Assembly: GCF_030247195.1 (NCBI RefSeq)
Contig: NC_080671.1
Location: 70,059,412 to 70,123,411 of the forward strand
Length of the DNA: 64,000 nucleotides
From: Topomyia yanbarensis
Lineage: Eukaryota > Arthropoda > Insecta > Diptera > Culicidae
Direction: 5' to 3'
The translations under genes were made by a program, and so were the position numbers. Positions 11,031-23,100 of this stretch are shown one piece after another (within the stretch, counting starts at the first letter, position 1; each line of letters starts with the position of its first letter). Below the pieces are notes generated by a model that made no database searches, was not told the origin of the DNA, and saw nothing but the letters and a program-made list of their open reading frames with translations.

Positions 11031-11638
11031 GTAGGCGTGTTAAATGAACGAATTTAAAACGCAGCGACTGTTTAAGATAAATGTTTCAAGTTTGCACAAT
11101 CCTTTTAACATTGAAAATGTTCTGTAACTTGGATAATATATCCTAGATGACATTCTGGTTTGGTAAGCTATAAGCTGTTCTAAGCTAATTCTTTGGGTTG
11201 ACTTTTTAAGGCTGTTAGCACAATTTAAAATTCAGAGCTAGCAATATTTATATATCAAATTGCAGTGGCGTAGCCAGAAATTTGGTTTAGAGGAGGTTTT
11301 GATGAAAATCGTAAATTTTTCGAAAAATGCTACAATTTAGTATAAGTTTGATAAATTATTTTAAATTCAGAAACATAAGTATCTAACAGATGTCATTGCA
11401 GTCTACAACCATGAAAAATCAGCATGAAACAGTTTTCAATTCTCTATAGATTATTTTCTTGTATAATATGTCAATTAAGTCAAAGATTGCGATCTTTTAA
11501 AGTGGGATAAATGTTCGAAAAAAATTTCAGCGTTCAAGATCACCTAAATTAATAATTCTTGTCTTTGAAGGTTTGACAGCTTCTAGAAGTTTTCCAATTT
11601 AAAACAGCGCATACTCTGATATAATAATTTTAGTGATT

Positions 11639-11825
11639 AATTGGTCGGTGTTAAGTCAGACCGGACTAAGTGACAAAATATTGATTTCGAGAAAATCGAG
11701 TTTAAAGTTTGAATCGCAGCATCCTTTACATTATGGTTGGAAATTATTTTTGCCATAAATCTTGTCTATTGTTACATATATCAATCCTGGTAAAAGTCGA
11801 ATATAGCTGACGAAATTCTTCAACT
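11639..11825 (+). mobile_element. Family B MITE, 3'-truncated copy
   Basis: It starts aattggtcggtgttaagtca and matches the first three quarters of the complete copies at 23707-23948 and 63374-63629, including the internal gtttgaatcgcagcatcc block. The other terminus is missing. Confidence 0.7.
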
Positions 11826-12608
11826 AGACAACGAGTCTTAATACCTAGTACACGAAATTTTAGTACGCCATTAAACTCAGCACTCAAATATACACCAATA
11901 ATAGCCACGAACTTCACATATATTGAAATATTTATTAATTCCAATCTTGCTTAGAGGCTATTCATATAGCTTATAATACATCAAAAATCAAATACTTATA
12001 AAAACCGATGCTGACCTGCTAGAGACAAACTGTGAACGTAATTTATCATCAACTTCTAAATAGTTTCCGAAATGTTATTTTTGTTATTAACCATATTGAA
12101 TTTTTGTCTAAACTCTACGCAATCTAAAAAAATACATTTTCAGCAAATGTTGAAATGTATGCAAGTTTTCAGTGAGTAAGTTTTTTTATAGACAATCAAC
12201 CTATTCAAACTTAGCTTCCTATTCGAAAAATTGTCTATAATCCATATTTTGGAGCATATTTCCAAAAATGAGCTCATAATTCAGTTATTTTATTTTAAAT
12301 TGAAGTAATTTGACAACTATGGGATTTCGGCTAAGAGATAAGTTACAAGATGCCCTTCCCACAATTTTCCAAAAGTCCTCATGACGCTTTAAACACGGTT
12401 CTCAAAGTAGTGATCGGAGAATATTTTCCAAAAATATTTTGTGGAATATTTAATTAAATTCGTCAGTATCAATTAATGTTTTCAATGCAATTAATTTTGG
12501 TTGGGGGGGGGGGAGGGGGTTTAACCTCCAACCGATTTTTATTGTGAAATTTTTGTTTATTTTTAATAACGTCATACGAATTTTCCTGGATGCAAGTTAT
12601 TTGTTTAA

Positions 12609-13127
12609 CCCATTCATGCCCATGTTGTTTGTGGATAACAACGTTTTTGAACAGCTATAACTTTTGATTGCGGCAAGATTTTCTCACAAAAACAAGTAAC
12701 GCTAATAAACGTGACTATTGCCTTTCATTTGTGTATTAACAGTTACAAGGATCAGCGCTAGAACTGAAGTTATTGCAATTAGTCTGATTGGATTCCGATG
12801 AAGCAGTGCTGCCAGAGACAGTATACGTTAACGACGGAAAATGAATTTTTCATATATCTTCGTTATTTTGCGATATTATTAAAAACTGATAAAACTTGTC
12901 AATTTAGACTATCTTTGGATACGTTTTCCTGGCAATTGGACTGTTGTAAATATTGTAGGAGAAGTGCATTGAGCATTGGAAGGTAAAAATTGAGCAGCTT
13001 CTAGCACTGCGAGGAAAGCACCTATCTTCATGAAACAAGGCTTTTCGTATTTCTTGAGCCGACCGTTTTCAAGGAAAAATAGTTTTGAAACCCTACTTGA
13101 ACTAGAAAAAAGTTGGGCATGAAAGGG
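12609..13127 (+). mobile_element. piggyBac-like MITE flanked by TTAA, copy 1
   Basis: The left end is cccattcatgccc preceded by TTAA (12605-12608); the right end is gggcatgaaaggg followed by TTAA (13128-13131). TTAA target duplication with termini beginning CCC is the mark of the piggyBac superfamily. The 519 bp interior has no transposase, so it is non-autonomous. A reversed copy lies at 17867-18224. Confidence 0.75.
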
Positions 13128-13380
13128 TTAACTGATTTTTATGTGGAGTTTTTTCAAACATTCTGAAGGATATATTTTTAAGCGATACTTGCGCCGAAGA
13201 ATCTCTGCATTTTACACTCCAAATTTTTAACAGGTTTTTACATTCTATTATGATTAAAATGGTTTCAAGAATCATGATCTGTTTCTCAGACTACTCCTAC
13301 CGGGTTCTCAAATATCAATAAAATTAGTTAAAAACTAATTTCACTGATCCCACCAAGACAACTTTCTGACTACGCCACTG

Positions 13381-14094
13381 ATTACCCGGTATGGAGCAAT
13401 GAACCAATCAGTGCAGGCTGCTTTCAATTAGGACAAGTTCGACTATATATTGTAATATGTGGAACAATCAACCGAATAATTCTGAAATTGACTAGTCACA
13501 GGTCAATGTTTACGCAGCGACCAGCGCACAGTACACGCCCCTGTCTTTGGTAACTACTCGACCAGCCTGTAAAATAACTTCCTGTTAGCAGCAAATTTCG
13601 GCGAAGGACTGGACCAGGGGGCGTGTATGAATCGCCGAAATAGCTTAACAGGTTGAAACCCTGGAAAACCAGTTAAATCGCCATTCAATATTTCTAAACT
13701 GTAAAAATCAGATTAAATAGTGTGCGTAGTGTGTATTTCGTGACATCCCTTCAGGAAATGACTTGTGACAAAGCAATAGTTCAAGTTTGCTTTTTCGATG
13801 GTTGTGCGAATATTAATATACTCAAAGATCGGGAAAACCAAAAGCTAATGCCTATATTTTTTTAAAATTCAGATCAGATAATTTTATATTACTTTTCACG
13901 AGTAATTTGAAACTCTATCATTTTTGCCACTTTTAAATGAAAATGCATTTGACTTTGATATAAGATTTGCATACTGTAGTACATTGAAAAATTACTTGAA
14001 ACAAATAATGAACCGGTTTGACGATTCCACCATTGTCACTAGAGAAAAATTTTATTAAAAATGTGACTCGAAAAATGTTAATTAATTATGAGAA
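13381..14094. other. Unassigned intergenic DNA
   Basis: I see no credible gene or repeat boundary. A GC-richer patch lies near 13500-13660. Confidence 0.35.
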
Positions 14095-14920
14095 AGGGAA
14101 TAAGCTCAATTGGTAGTGATCTTAGCTTGAATTAATTTTTTTTGCCTTTTTCGTATGAAGAAAGGCTATGCAATCATTCTAAAAATCAACTATGTGTATA
14201 TGTATGTCTGTGTATGTGCGTGTGTATGTGTGTGTCAATTAAACTCTCACAATTTTCGCAGAGGTGGCTGAACCGATTTACACAAACCTAATTTCATCTG
14301 AAAGGTATAAAACACACAGCAAATTCCCATACAAACTGATACCACTGTCATGTCCGAATGGTGTAATACGTATCAAAAAGGGTCCAACATTACTTGGATT
14401 TGTGGGTCACTAATTATCAATCAAAGTAGCTTTGACCACATTGGCCACCTATGACGATTTTTGATGTCCCAGGGAACTTGTAAAGTTCCTATGCTAATAT
14501 CATATCTATTTCCCAGCGAATTCTTGACCGATTTTCACAAACTTAATTTCAAATGAAAGGTACAGCAATCCTATTGGCTGCCATTGAATTTCATTCGGTT
14601 CTAACTTTTGGTTCCGGAGTTACAGGTTGCTTAGTAAGGTCTTTCTGGAATTTCCCATACAAACCGTTTCAATCGTAATAACTCAGAGGCTAAAAATCTA
14701 TTGAAATAATCACCAAATTCGATTCGCAGGTCTTGTTCACTGATTGCCAATCAAACATTCCTTTGAATATATTGTCCACTATCGACAATTCGGGAAGTCC
14801 CGGATTTCGAGCATATTTCACAATTAAAGTCGCATCGGTTCTTCGGTGATAACTGAGCCGATTTTCACAAACCAAGTCTCAAATGGAAGACATAATATGC
14901 ACTTGAGTGTTGCATCGCTC
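14095..14920 (+). repeat. Dispersed repeat, family A, uninterrupted copy
   Basis: It contains the ggctatgcaatcattctaaa start, a TG-rich microsatellite-like tract (14200-14240), the gcagaggtggctgaaccgat block and the ccacattggccacctatgac block, and ends in acataatatg near 14890. It acts as an empty-site reference for the insertions in the copy at 5461-7110. Confidence 0.6.
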
Positions 14921-16094
14921 GTTTCACCTTACCCTTACACCTCCCTCCTTCATTACCTGACTCCCTCCTCCCCTTGGACCTTCATCACACCCGCATTTCC
15001 TTCGTCCACCCCGCATACCAAAACTATTTAAAGGATTTCTGGCGCATCCTCCACAATCTCTACTAACTCACTCCCCACCTCCCCTTTCAAACCCATTCCA
15101 CTAGTTTTTCAAAATATGATCAAATGAAGATAACGTTGAACTCATACTGGGTAAACTAATTGAATATTATACTTTTTTGTATAAAGTAAGTCAGTGTAGG
15201 CTTTCGTGGTAGTTGTGAAATACGTACTAAGTCCACTTAAAATGTAATTGACATTTCCACAATTATATTGAGTTAATGAATCATAGTTTGGATAAATGAG
15301 AAAAGCAGCACAATCGCACCACTAGATGGATTAAAACAGGTTTCCAATATAAGTTTTAATTTGGCTTGGAAACGAGTGCGACATGTTGTTTGCTTTAAAT
15401 CGGTAGGACATGCACGTAGCTAGAAACAAATTCGGGTGGGGTCCATGTGTTTTGAAGTAAAATACCGGTTTCGAAACATCTGTCAGAATTGATGTTTCCA
15501 TATATACTGAAGTCTTTTTATGCGTTCCAAATTATGCGGTCCAAGTCGTATTAAATGCACAAAAGCAGCATATACGTTCTTGGACCAAAAGACAAGTACG
15601 GATTCCGCATTCTCATCAGCAAACAAGAACTTCTGTGCTTGGCTACCCGAGACATCACTCGGAATCAACCTGTTGTTTAGAATTTAGATGTCATGCAAGA
15701 CGTATGACTTTTTGGATTAAGCGTTTAACTAGTGCCAGCTTTGGTGCCATTTTAGATTTATTGTCTAACTAGCCCAAAGTCTGATGCTGGTTACTGATGA
15801 GGACAATCCGAAATGCAAAACATTCCAACTATAGCATATACGTACCAAACTGGAGGCGATATACATACCTTTATACCTACTTACCTTGTAATTGGCGATT
15901 TCTGTCAACAATATACACGTTGAACGCTATAACTTCTAACATTAAAACGATTCTAGAGAAATCAAAAATGTAGGTATATACTACACAAACTCACAAGGTA
16001 CACGACATCCATAACTTGTTCAATAGCGTTTTTGTTTTTACCTGTAGCGCAAAAAAGGGACAGACTGATTACAAGTTTGAATGTAGCACCGACT
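14921..16094. other. Unassigned intergenic DNA
   Basis: A C/T-rich stretch at 14925-15110 and otherwise AT-rich sequence. A family D-like inverted fragment lies near 15790. No gene found. Confidence 0.35.
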
Positions 16095-16177
16095 ACACTA
16101 CCCATGATCGCATATTTGTCCCGTTTTCTATGGGATTTCCTATCTTTATGGGACTGGTTTGCGATCATGGGCAGTAC
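16095..16177. mobile_element. Small palindromic MITE
   Basis: acactacccatgatcgc on the left pairs with gcgatcatgggcagtaca on the right, with inner gtccc/gggac pairing, over about 83 bp. It abuts the MITE at 16178. Confidence 0.55.
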
Positions 16178-16507
16178 ACTGCCCATAAAATCATAAGAGT
16201 CCCATATGGATTTTTGTCGAAACTGAATTATGTGTTGGATTGTATTATGTATTCTAACTGAATCACAATGCACAAATAAGATTACCAGGTTTGTTTAGAA
16301 AATATCAAAAAATACCATCTATAACCCTAGTAACAATTGAGGTTTTATGGTAGTTTTATAGCCTCTCATAAAAGTTAGATTGCACTTGTAGCATGCTATA
16401 AAACTTTAATTGCTACTTGGGAAGGTTCAATGGAAATGTAAATCTTCAAAAGCGTTTTTCTCGGCTTACTATTTTTCAATATGGGGCACTTATGCTTTTA
16501 TGGGCAT
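16178..16507 (-). mobile_element. MITE of the 10542 family, copy 2, with nested foldback
   Basis: The left end is actgcccataaaatcataag and the right end, reverse complemented, is atgcccataaaagcataagt. Its interior matches copy 1 in the opposite orientation: gtcgaaactgaattatgtg here corresponds to the right inner part of copy 1. It lacks the 10617-type insert but has a different foldback at 16325-16421. Confidence 0.8.
16325..16421. mobile_element. 97 bp foldback nested in the 16178 MITE
   Basis: The left arm ccctagtaacaattgaggtt pairs with the reverse complement of the right arm, cccaagtagcaattaaagtt, each continuing ttat. It is absent at the corresponding place in copy 1. Confidence 0.65.
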
Positions 16508-16689
16508 TACATCGGTGTAGTGTGCAGTCAAAAACGAAAACGACTTAAGATTCCGCAATCATATTTTGTCGGTAAAGAAGGTCTAAATGAAAGAACCATA
16601 ATTACACACAATAATTATACAACGTTGCGAAAATACGCAAAAAAGACAGAGAAGTAAGAATGCATATGTAAATTTTGAACAGCATGTTC

Positions 16690-16733
16690 CACGGCTTGCT
16701 GTGATTCAATATGGTACTCTTATGCCTGAATGG
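16690..16733 (-). mobile_element. Terminal fragment of the 10542-family MITE
   Basis: ccacggcttgctgtgattca followed by atatggtactcttatgcc and gggcactgc matches the right end of copy 2, with substitutions. Confidence 0.5.
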
Positions 16734-17069
16734 GCACTGCGATAGCTATTATACTACTATATTTTCTTGTTTTTGATATACTTTTTTATATAAAAAACAG
16801 TTAACAAATTTTCTATTGCCATTAGAGCTATGTTCACCTGTTAAAACATGTTAAGATATGTCTAAGGAACAACATTTGATGATATGTGGACATATAGGGC
16901 CTTTTAAATCAGAGTGTAAGTGATCTTACTATGGAAACATAGCAAAAACATGATTTTTGATTGGAGACACCTCTAAATCATGTCCAAATTAAGTCATTTT
17001 TGGCGAAACTAGAACACGTGGAGAGGTCTAATGTCCATACAAACTATAGTTTTAAACTGTTAATACCGA

Positions 17070-17720
17070 TTTTACAGTTCTATTGACCATTGGTAAAATC
17101 GATATTTATCGGCATGAAAAATAGGTATCTTTAGAAGATTCAACGGCATATCGGTATTCATTCTAAAATCGTTGTGGGGTCCAAGTGAAATCATGAATAT
17201 TTGAAACATGCTTATAGCTTTTCTATATGAGTTAAACAGCATATATTTTGTTTTTGATAGGTTCAAGGAACGAAGGATTTCGTTGATATATGATGATAGT
17301 GTTTATAAAGTCATGGTTCGGATAAAACAACGCTGTGTAATCTGCGAAAAGACGAGGAGTTCCCTTTAATCCAAGTATACCTAGGTCATTATTGTATAAT
17401 AAAAATAGCAGTGGACCAAAATTATTGCCTTGGGGAACCTTTATTTCTATTGGTTCATAAGAGCTAAAAGAGTCTCCAATAGATAGGAATTGGTTTCTAT
17501 TCTAAGGTTTGCTTTGACTTATTCGATTTGTGATGTCATTGCATTTCAACTTCTTGATCAAGATCGAGCGGTGCAGAGTATCAAATGCTTTTTGTAGGAC
17601 CAGGAAAAGGGCACCAATATTTCTTTTGTTATCAATTTGGCTAATGATGGAGTCAATTAGTTCGGTCATAGTAATTAGAGTGCTGCTGGGTTTATTGCAA
17701 TATTATTTTTATTGAACAGA
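17070..17720 (-). pseudogene. CR1/Jockey-type reverse transcriptase fragment
   Basis: The minus strand reads VLQKAFDTLHRSILIKKLKC (palm motif A region, near 17590-17540), then VPQGNNFGPLLFLLYNNDLG (near 17440-17385), then GTPRLFADYTALFYPN (motif C region; the usual FADD is FADY here), then LNLSKTKYMLFN (17266-17225). This order is that of a CR1/Jockey-clade RT. The frame is broken by at least one stop and the ORF is not full length. Confidence 0.75.
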
Positions 17721-17866
17721 TTTTCATTTTTATTAAGACTATTTTGTTGTTCAGTGTATATTTTTTTCGAAAAGATGTATTAATTATCTGAAACTCATTC
17801 TCGGGTAGTTTTGATTAGATGCGGAAATACGTCATCTGAATAGACGATGGTTGGTCGAAATTTGTT

Positions 17867-18224
17867 TTCTTTTTTCTCGTGCATGTAGGGTTTCAAAACT
17901 ATTCTTCTTTGAAAACGGTGCTTCCCTCGCAGTGCTAGAAGCTGCTCAATTTTTATCTTCCAATGAATGCTCAATACAATTCTCCTAGAATATTTATTTC
18001 GTCAACGTAAACTGTTCCAGGCAGCACAGCTCCATCGGAATCCAATCAGACTAATTGCATTAACTTCAGTTCTTTAGCTGGTCCTTGAAACTATTAATAC
18101 TCAAATGAAAGGCAATAGTTACATTTATTAGCCTTCCTTGTTTTTGTGAGCAAATTTTGCCTTAATCAAAAGTTATAGCTGTTTAAAAACGTTGTTATCC
18201 ACAAACAACACAGGCATGAATGGG
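17867..18224 (-). mobile_element. piggyBac-like MITE, copy 2 (truncated)
   Basis: Reverse complement of the 12609-13127 element: ggcatgaatggg followed by TTAA at 18225-18228, then shared blocks such as aaaacgttgttatccacaaa, gcattaacttcagttctt and gtttcaaaactattc. The last part of the opposite terminus is missing. Confidence 0.7.
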
Positions 18225-18228
18225 TTAA

Positions 18229-18779
18229 TCGTTCTTAGTGGGATTGCTCTAATTAGAAGTCGCCATCTCAGATTTTAAAATTTTATTAGCTAAAGAATTT
18301 ATGTTGGCCAACAGAGGCAGAAAATTTTTCATTTAAATTAAATTTCATTTCATTATATTATGAGCACTTTAAATTAAAAATTTCATTAAAATTTTCCAAA
18401 TCTGTAAAATTCAAAGAAGTTGTCTATAAGGAAGGGTTCTTAAACGGTTTAATGTGACCATTCATCCTAATTCAGAATGACCAACTGAACAGGTGCTCCA
18501 AAAATGTATGTCAATTGAGGAATACTTGAAATTCGCAATCAAATGGCAGCACTGTTTTCCAACAGTCCGGATAAACAAAATTCTGGGCGATGGCTATTTA
18601 TCTAAGGAGATCGCAAACAATATTGTCGTTTAGATCGCTCAGTCAAAAATCAAGGGAAAGCCCCATTGAACAAAACGGTTTTGAAATCTTAAATCAATCC
18701 TTGCTTGCTGTACCCCTAGACAAAAAAAAAACATCATTTAGACGAAACTACATAAATCAGCAAAAGCTTACCTAACTCA
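18229..18779. other. Unassigned intergenic DNA
   Basis: AT-rich sequence with no defined feature. Confidence 0.35.
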
Positions 18780-19972
18780 GACCTAGCATCACTCCATGTA
18801 TATGGTCCAGATACTTGAAACGTTTACCCGCGCCCGCTGCCTGCCATATAAAATCCTAAGCATGACAAACGGGAAAGAAAAGAAAAAAAGAAATACTCCC
18901 ACTCGCCGCGCGGCTTAGCATATTGAAAAACCTGAATGCATCGGTGTGGGTGATGTTGTTTTTTTTTCTTTCTTCTACGTATAGAGTTTTTTTTATTGTT
19001 ATAACTGCCTCCGCTTCCCACATGAATGACTGACAGTGCCAAGATGTCTACAGTTTCTTGATGCACGAAGCTGAGATTCGTTCGGGTTCTAGAGAACCGA
19101 ACCGTAGCCGAACCCAGGCGGAGAGTCCCACTCTACCTACAACAGACAGCAAGCGTTGAAACGCTCAAACAGTTTGTTCTCGGAGTTTTCGCTGGCAAGA
19201 AGTGTTGCGCTTTGTGGCGCAGCAACGGAGAGAAGAAAAAAAAAGTGTAGAGAGCAGAAACCAAAATAGAGGAAAAGTGTGATTTTAGTTGTGAAAATTA
19301 TGCTTAAAAGTGAACATTTACGAGCTGAATTCTGGACCAAATATACGGTAATAGTGGAAATTTTGCCTTTTTCGTGAAGATGCGGTAAAAATCCGACTAG
19401 AAGTACCTCAAAAATGTGATTGTTTTCCACTATTTTGACACGGATTGCGGAGAGCAGCAGTCAAATCAACAGACAAAACACCACTACACGGACAATAGTG
19501 TGCTTTTGCTGCCAACTGCGATGACGACGAGTTCCTGTACAATACGCGCTTCGTTTACTGTGTATTTTTGAAGCACCGTTTGCTAGTGTGCAATCACTAG
19601 CATGATCCACACAGAATTTTACTCCGAATATAGCTGTAAACGCGCGACATATTAGTGTATATCGTTGCTTGCTTGCACGCTCGGGGGTAATGAGATGTGT
19701 TTATATAAGTACAAAAACATAAAAATAAATTCATTGAAAATGAAAATAATTCTAAAGTGAGGAGACATTTCCAACATGAATTATAATCGAGAAATTCCTT
19801 CGATACCCTCGGTAAAAGTGAGTCGACGCTCGTGCGAGGAAAATAAAACAAGCAATTAATTTTCGTGACCAGGGAGGAAAAACTAGACAGCCGGAGTTGA
19901 TCGAGGGGAAAATAAGTATCGGGCTAGCGAGAAGAAATTAGTGTAAATATCAGCGAGCAGATTAAAAATAAA
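18780..19972 (+). promoter_or_regulatory. Probable promoter and 5' leader of the LRIG gene
   Basis: This is transposon-free, GC-richer sequence directly upstream of the LRIG start codon. A TATA-like catataaaatc lies near 18844, and the stretch from about 19130 to 19972 has the look of a dipteran 5'UTR, with mixed composition and several upstream ATGs. The transcription start cannot be placed; no convincing initiator at the right distance from the TATA-like site was seen. The start codon context, taaaaataaaATG, agrees with the A-rich dipteran initiation context. Confidence 0.4.
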
Positions 19973-20196
19973 ATGCTCAGATTAATTGCCGTCGTCGGCA
20001 TTTGGATGCTGATTCTGACGACGACGACGATCACGGTACGACCGATCGATGGCCAGTTGACGGACTTGGCACGGGATGCCGGGAGCGACGCCAGCGGTGA
20101 CTGTCCTCGGCTCTGCTCTTGCCTCGGAAATGTCATCGACTGTTCGGAGAAAAGCTTGAAAGCACTGTTCCACATTCCGCTATGGGTGGAAAATCT
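19973..20196 (+). CDS. LRIG: LRIG exon 1 (signal peptide and LRRNT)
   Basis: It encodes residues 1-74 and two bases of codon 75. A hydrophobic stretch at residues 4-21 forms the signal peptide. The cap pattern C-x3-C-x-C-x6-C at residues 44-57 is LRRNT. The donor is gtaagt at 20197. Reading past the donor meets a stop at once, so splicing is required. Confidence 0.92.
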
Positions 20197-23100
20197 GTAA
20201 GTAAAATAATGACCGGGTTGACTAATCATAGTGAATGGTGTGTGACGGATGCTGTGGGTTAGCTGGGTTAAAATATATTGAAATTGATGTCTCGGGAGAA
20301 AATCAATCGGAGATTTTTAGTTTGTTTTGAAACATGCTCGGTTGGTTAACAAAGTTGTTCCAATAGCTATAATTCAAATACGTTTCTGCGCACTGTAATG
20401 CAGTCATTCGAACCCAGCAATCGCTACCTCTATTTCATTGTCATACGTAGCTGCGGTTAGAATTTCTCGTATTTAGTTCATAGCTTATCGAATATTTCAC
20501 ATATGGCTTCAGGGCTGTTCGGCGGATGATAGAGCGCGTGAGTGAGACTTGGTAGAGTGAAGCGGTGGTTTTGCAGAGAGCGCAATTGCCACTATGCTCC
20601 GCAATGCTCGGAGCCGAATGTGGATTTTTTTAGCACAGAATTAGCGTTCTCTAATTTGTTTGCAACAGTTCATTGCATAAGTCTACTGAAAGTTCAGAAT
20701 TTCATTGCAAAAAACTCGTTTTGCGGGAATTATATTTTAATAAGATTGTCTGGAAATTACTACATGCTGTTTAATTTGAAATAGGTACTTTAGTTAAGTT
20801 GATTGGTATAGTTAGTAACATTGATTGAGACTCGAGAAAAATATGTATACATATTTTGAAATGAAACGTATTTTTGAAAATATATCAAAGTAAAGGATGG
20901 TCTTTTCAGGTAATGAAATGCGTAATTTATTTTCGTACATTTTAATATCCAGAGATTTCATATTGAATCAATTCATTTTTGAGTTTTATGCTTCTCAATT
21001 TTCTAAGTGTTCAGCAAGTTTAAGCGAGAGATTAATAAAATTTATCACACTGCGAAGAAAATCAAATTAGCTGCTATCAAAGCTATTGTACAAACTATGA
21101 TACTAATTACTCGTTAGCGTGTATTTTGTGCAAAATTTACTCTCAAATGTGAACTGATTTTGGCCAATTGGGTAATATAGGACACAACACCTAACTTTGA
21201 TAAAGTTGGATTTTTGTGTTTCGAACTCGTCTCATCAGTAACCAGTACCAACTTGGGATCAACAAAAAATTCTGAAATTTTGAGCGGAATATTGGATAAC
21301 TGCTCTGTTCGAATATAGTAATACCTACAGTTGTTTTTCTTTTAGTTTCGGAATTATCAGAGAACCCGAGCACAGTCTGATAACAAATTGAGAACTAAAC
21401 TTGATGTTGTGATGTAGTAGAGAATGATTGCTCAGGTTGTTATCATTTTGGTCGTTTTAACGGTTAAAAGATCAAAATCGAAAGCAGAAAAATTGCACTA
21501 TGACATCAAACAGAAAACTATTTATGCTATCAGTGAAAGCAAATTGAAAACTCATTGAGATGGTGAAATATTTCATTGATAACAAAATAAGTAATCAATT
21601 TGATGTTTGTCAAAGAATTAGAAACAAACATATTTTTTCTAAAAATGTAAGCACATCAAAATGAGATCAAAATATGATGTCATATCTGAAAAAGTTTAAA
21701 CTGATATCAAAATAAGATTTCAATTTGATGCTTGATATCAAAATATGTTGTCTATTTGCTGTAATTTTGATATTGGACTTTGCTCGGGACAGCTCCTATA
21801 CAAATCGTTGCAACCACTTTTTTTGGGTTTGTGGGTCTAAGATGGCGGATCAATCTTTATTCAAGACCAATTTCTAAAAAAAGCATAAACTTGTTCACAG
21901 TGAAAATTTTTTCGTCTAGATTTTTTACTTTCGGTAAACATTTTTGATGAATTTTTAGGGGTACGATGTTGTTTTTTATGAAAAATAATGCATCTGTACT
22001 CCGATCATTTTTTTGGAATCATCGGCATACAAATAAGCGACGCGCATACTAGCTAGTGAATCCCTTCATTTAGTTTTTGTAAACATAGCAAACAATGAAA
22101 CAGGACTGTTTCTCTCCTTCTCCGATAAAAACGAAGCTGTCATCACTTTTCAAATTCGTGGTAATGTCACAGCGCCTATGAGTTAGATGATATGCTGTCA
22201 TAAATAAACAAACGACATCAATTCCGTCTCTGTTAAATGTAAAGTAAAAAATGACAATCACAAAACAAAATATATTTGAGCATTAACAACAAACTTTGGA
22301 GAATTGTCATATGCGAAAGATGTTTCAAGGGAGACGGAAAAAAGGACTCACTCTGGAAGCGAACTCAAATCTAATCATGCATTTTGCATTTTACATTCGG
22401 CATTATTGGAAATCATTTTATGAAACACCAAAATGATAAATTAACTTGTTTGTATTCATATTAAAGTATTACGCTGTTTTGAAATGATTATTTTGATTAT
22501 CTCATCCGAATGTAAATAAAGATAAATAGTTCGTAAAAGACGTCACGAAATTATTTTTTCGCATGGAAATTCACAGTGCCATAATTAGTGGACGGCATTA
22601 TATTGTGGCGACATCATCCCAAACACGGTGGTTTCAAACAACTTAGGCTAAACGTCAAGTTGCACTTTTTGATGAAAAATTAGAATATTTTCAGGGCCGA
22701 AAGAGTGGATAGCACATTCAATTATAGATGGCGTGAAAATCTGACAGGCCGTTTTTGTAAAACCACCCCAGTAAAGTTCAGCCGGAAATGAACTGGAATT
22801 CTGGCTGGTTCCAGTTCGTATTCCGGCTCCAGTGCAACAACCGATTCTAACTAGAATCGGTTGTGTCACTGGAGCCGGAATACGAACTGGAACCAGCCAG
22901 AATTCCGGTTCATTTCCGGCTGAGCTTAACTGGGACAACATCCCCCTATAAGGGCGGAGTTCGTCAGAAGGTTGATCTGGTTGCCATCTGCTTTTTTCTT
23001 TTGCCCCAGGCTGCTTGTGTGATCTTTTGATAAAGCTTTTTGAAGACAAACTGCCTCTGGTAAATTTGCGATGTTTTCGCAAAACTCGGGATTCGGTAGT

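Larger units (their letters stand above)
11263..13380 (+). mobile_element. 2.1 kb TIR element beginning CAGTGGCGTAGCC
   Basis: The left terminus is cagtggcgtagccagaaatt and the reverse-complemented right terminus is cagtggcgtagtcagaaagt, so the inverted ends are about 20 bp. Termini of this type are known from DNA transposons, often hAT-like, but the flanks show no clear 8-bp duplication, so the superfamily is uncertain. The interior carries a family B MITE (11639-11825), a TTAA-flanked MITE (12609-13127) and a poly-G run near 12505. No transposase frame is left. Confidence 0.6.

Noticed and set aside
12500..12520. Poly-G run as a functional quadruplex
   Set aside because: A single G-rich run inside a decayed transposon; nothing else supports a role.
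22648..23082. 144-codon minus frame
   Set aside because: Its middle is the near-perfect palindrome at 22767-22934, so the openness comes from the repeat rather than from selection.
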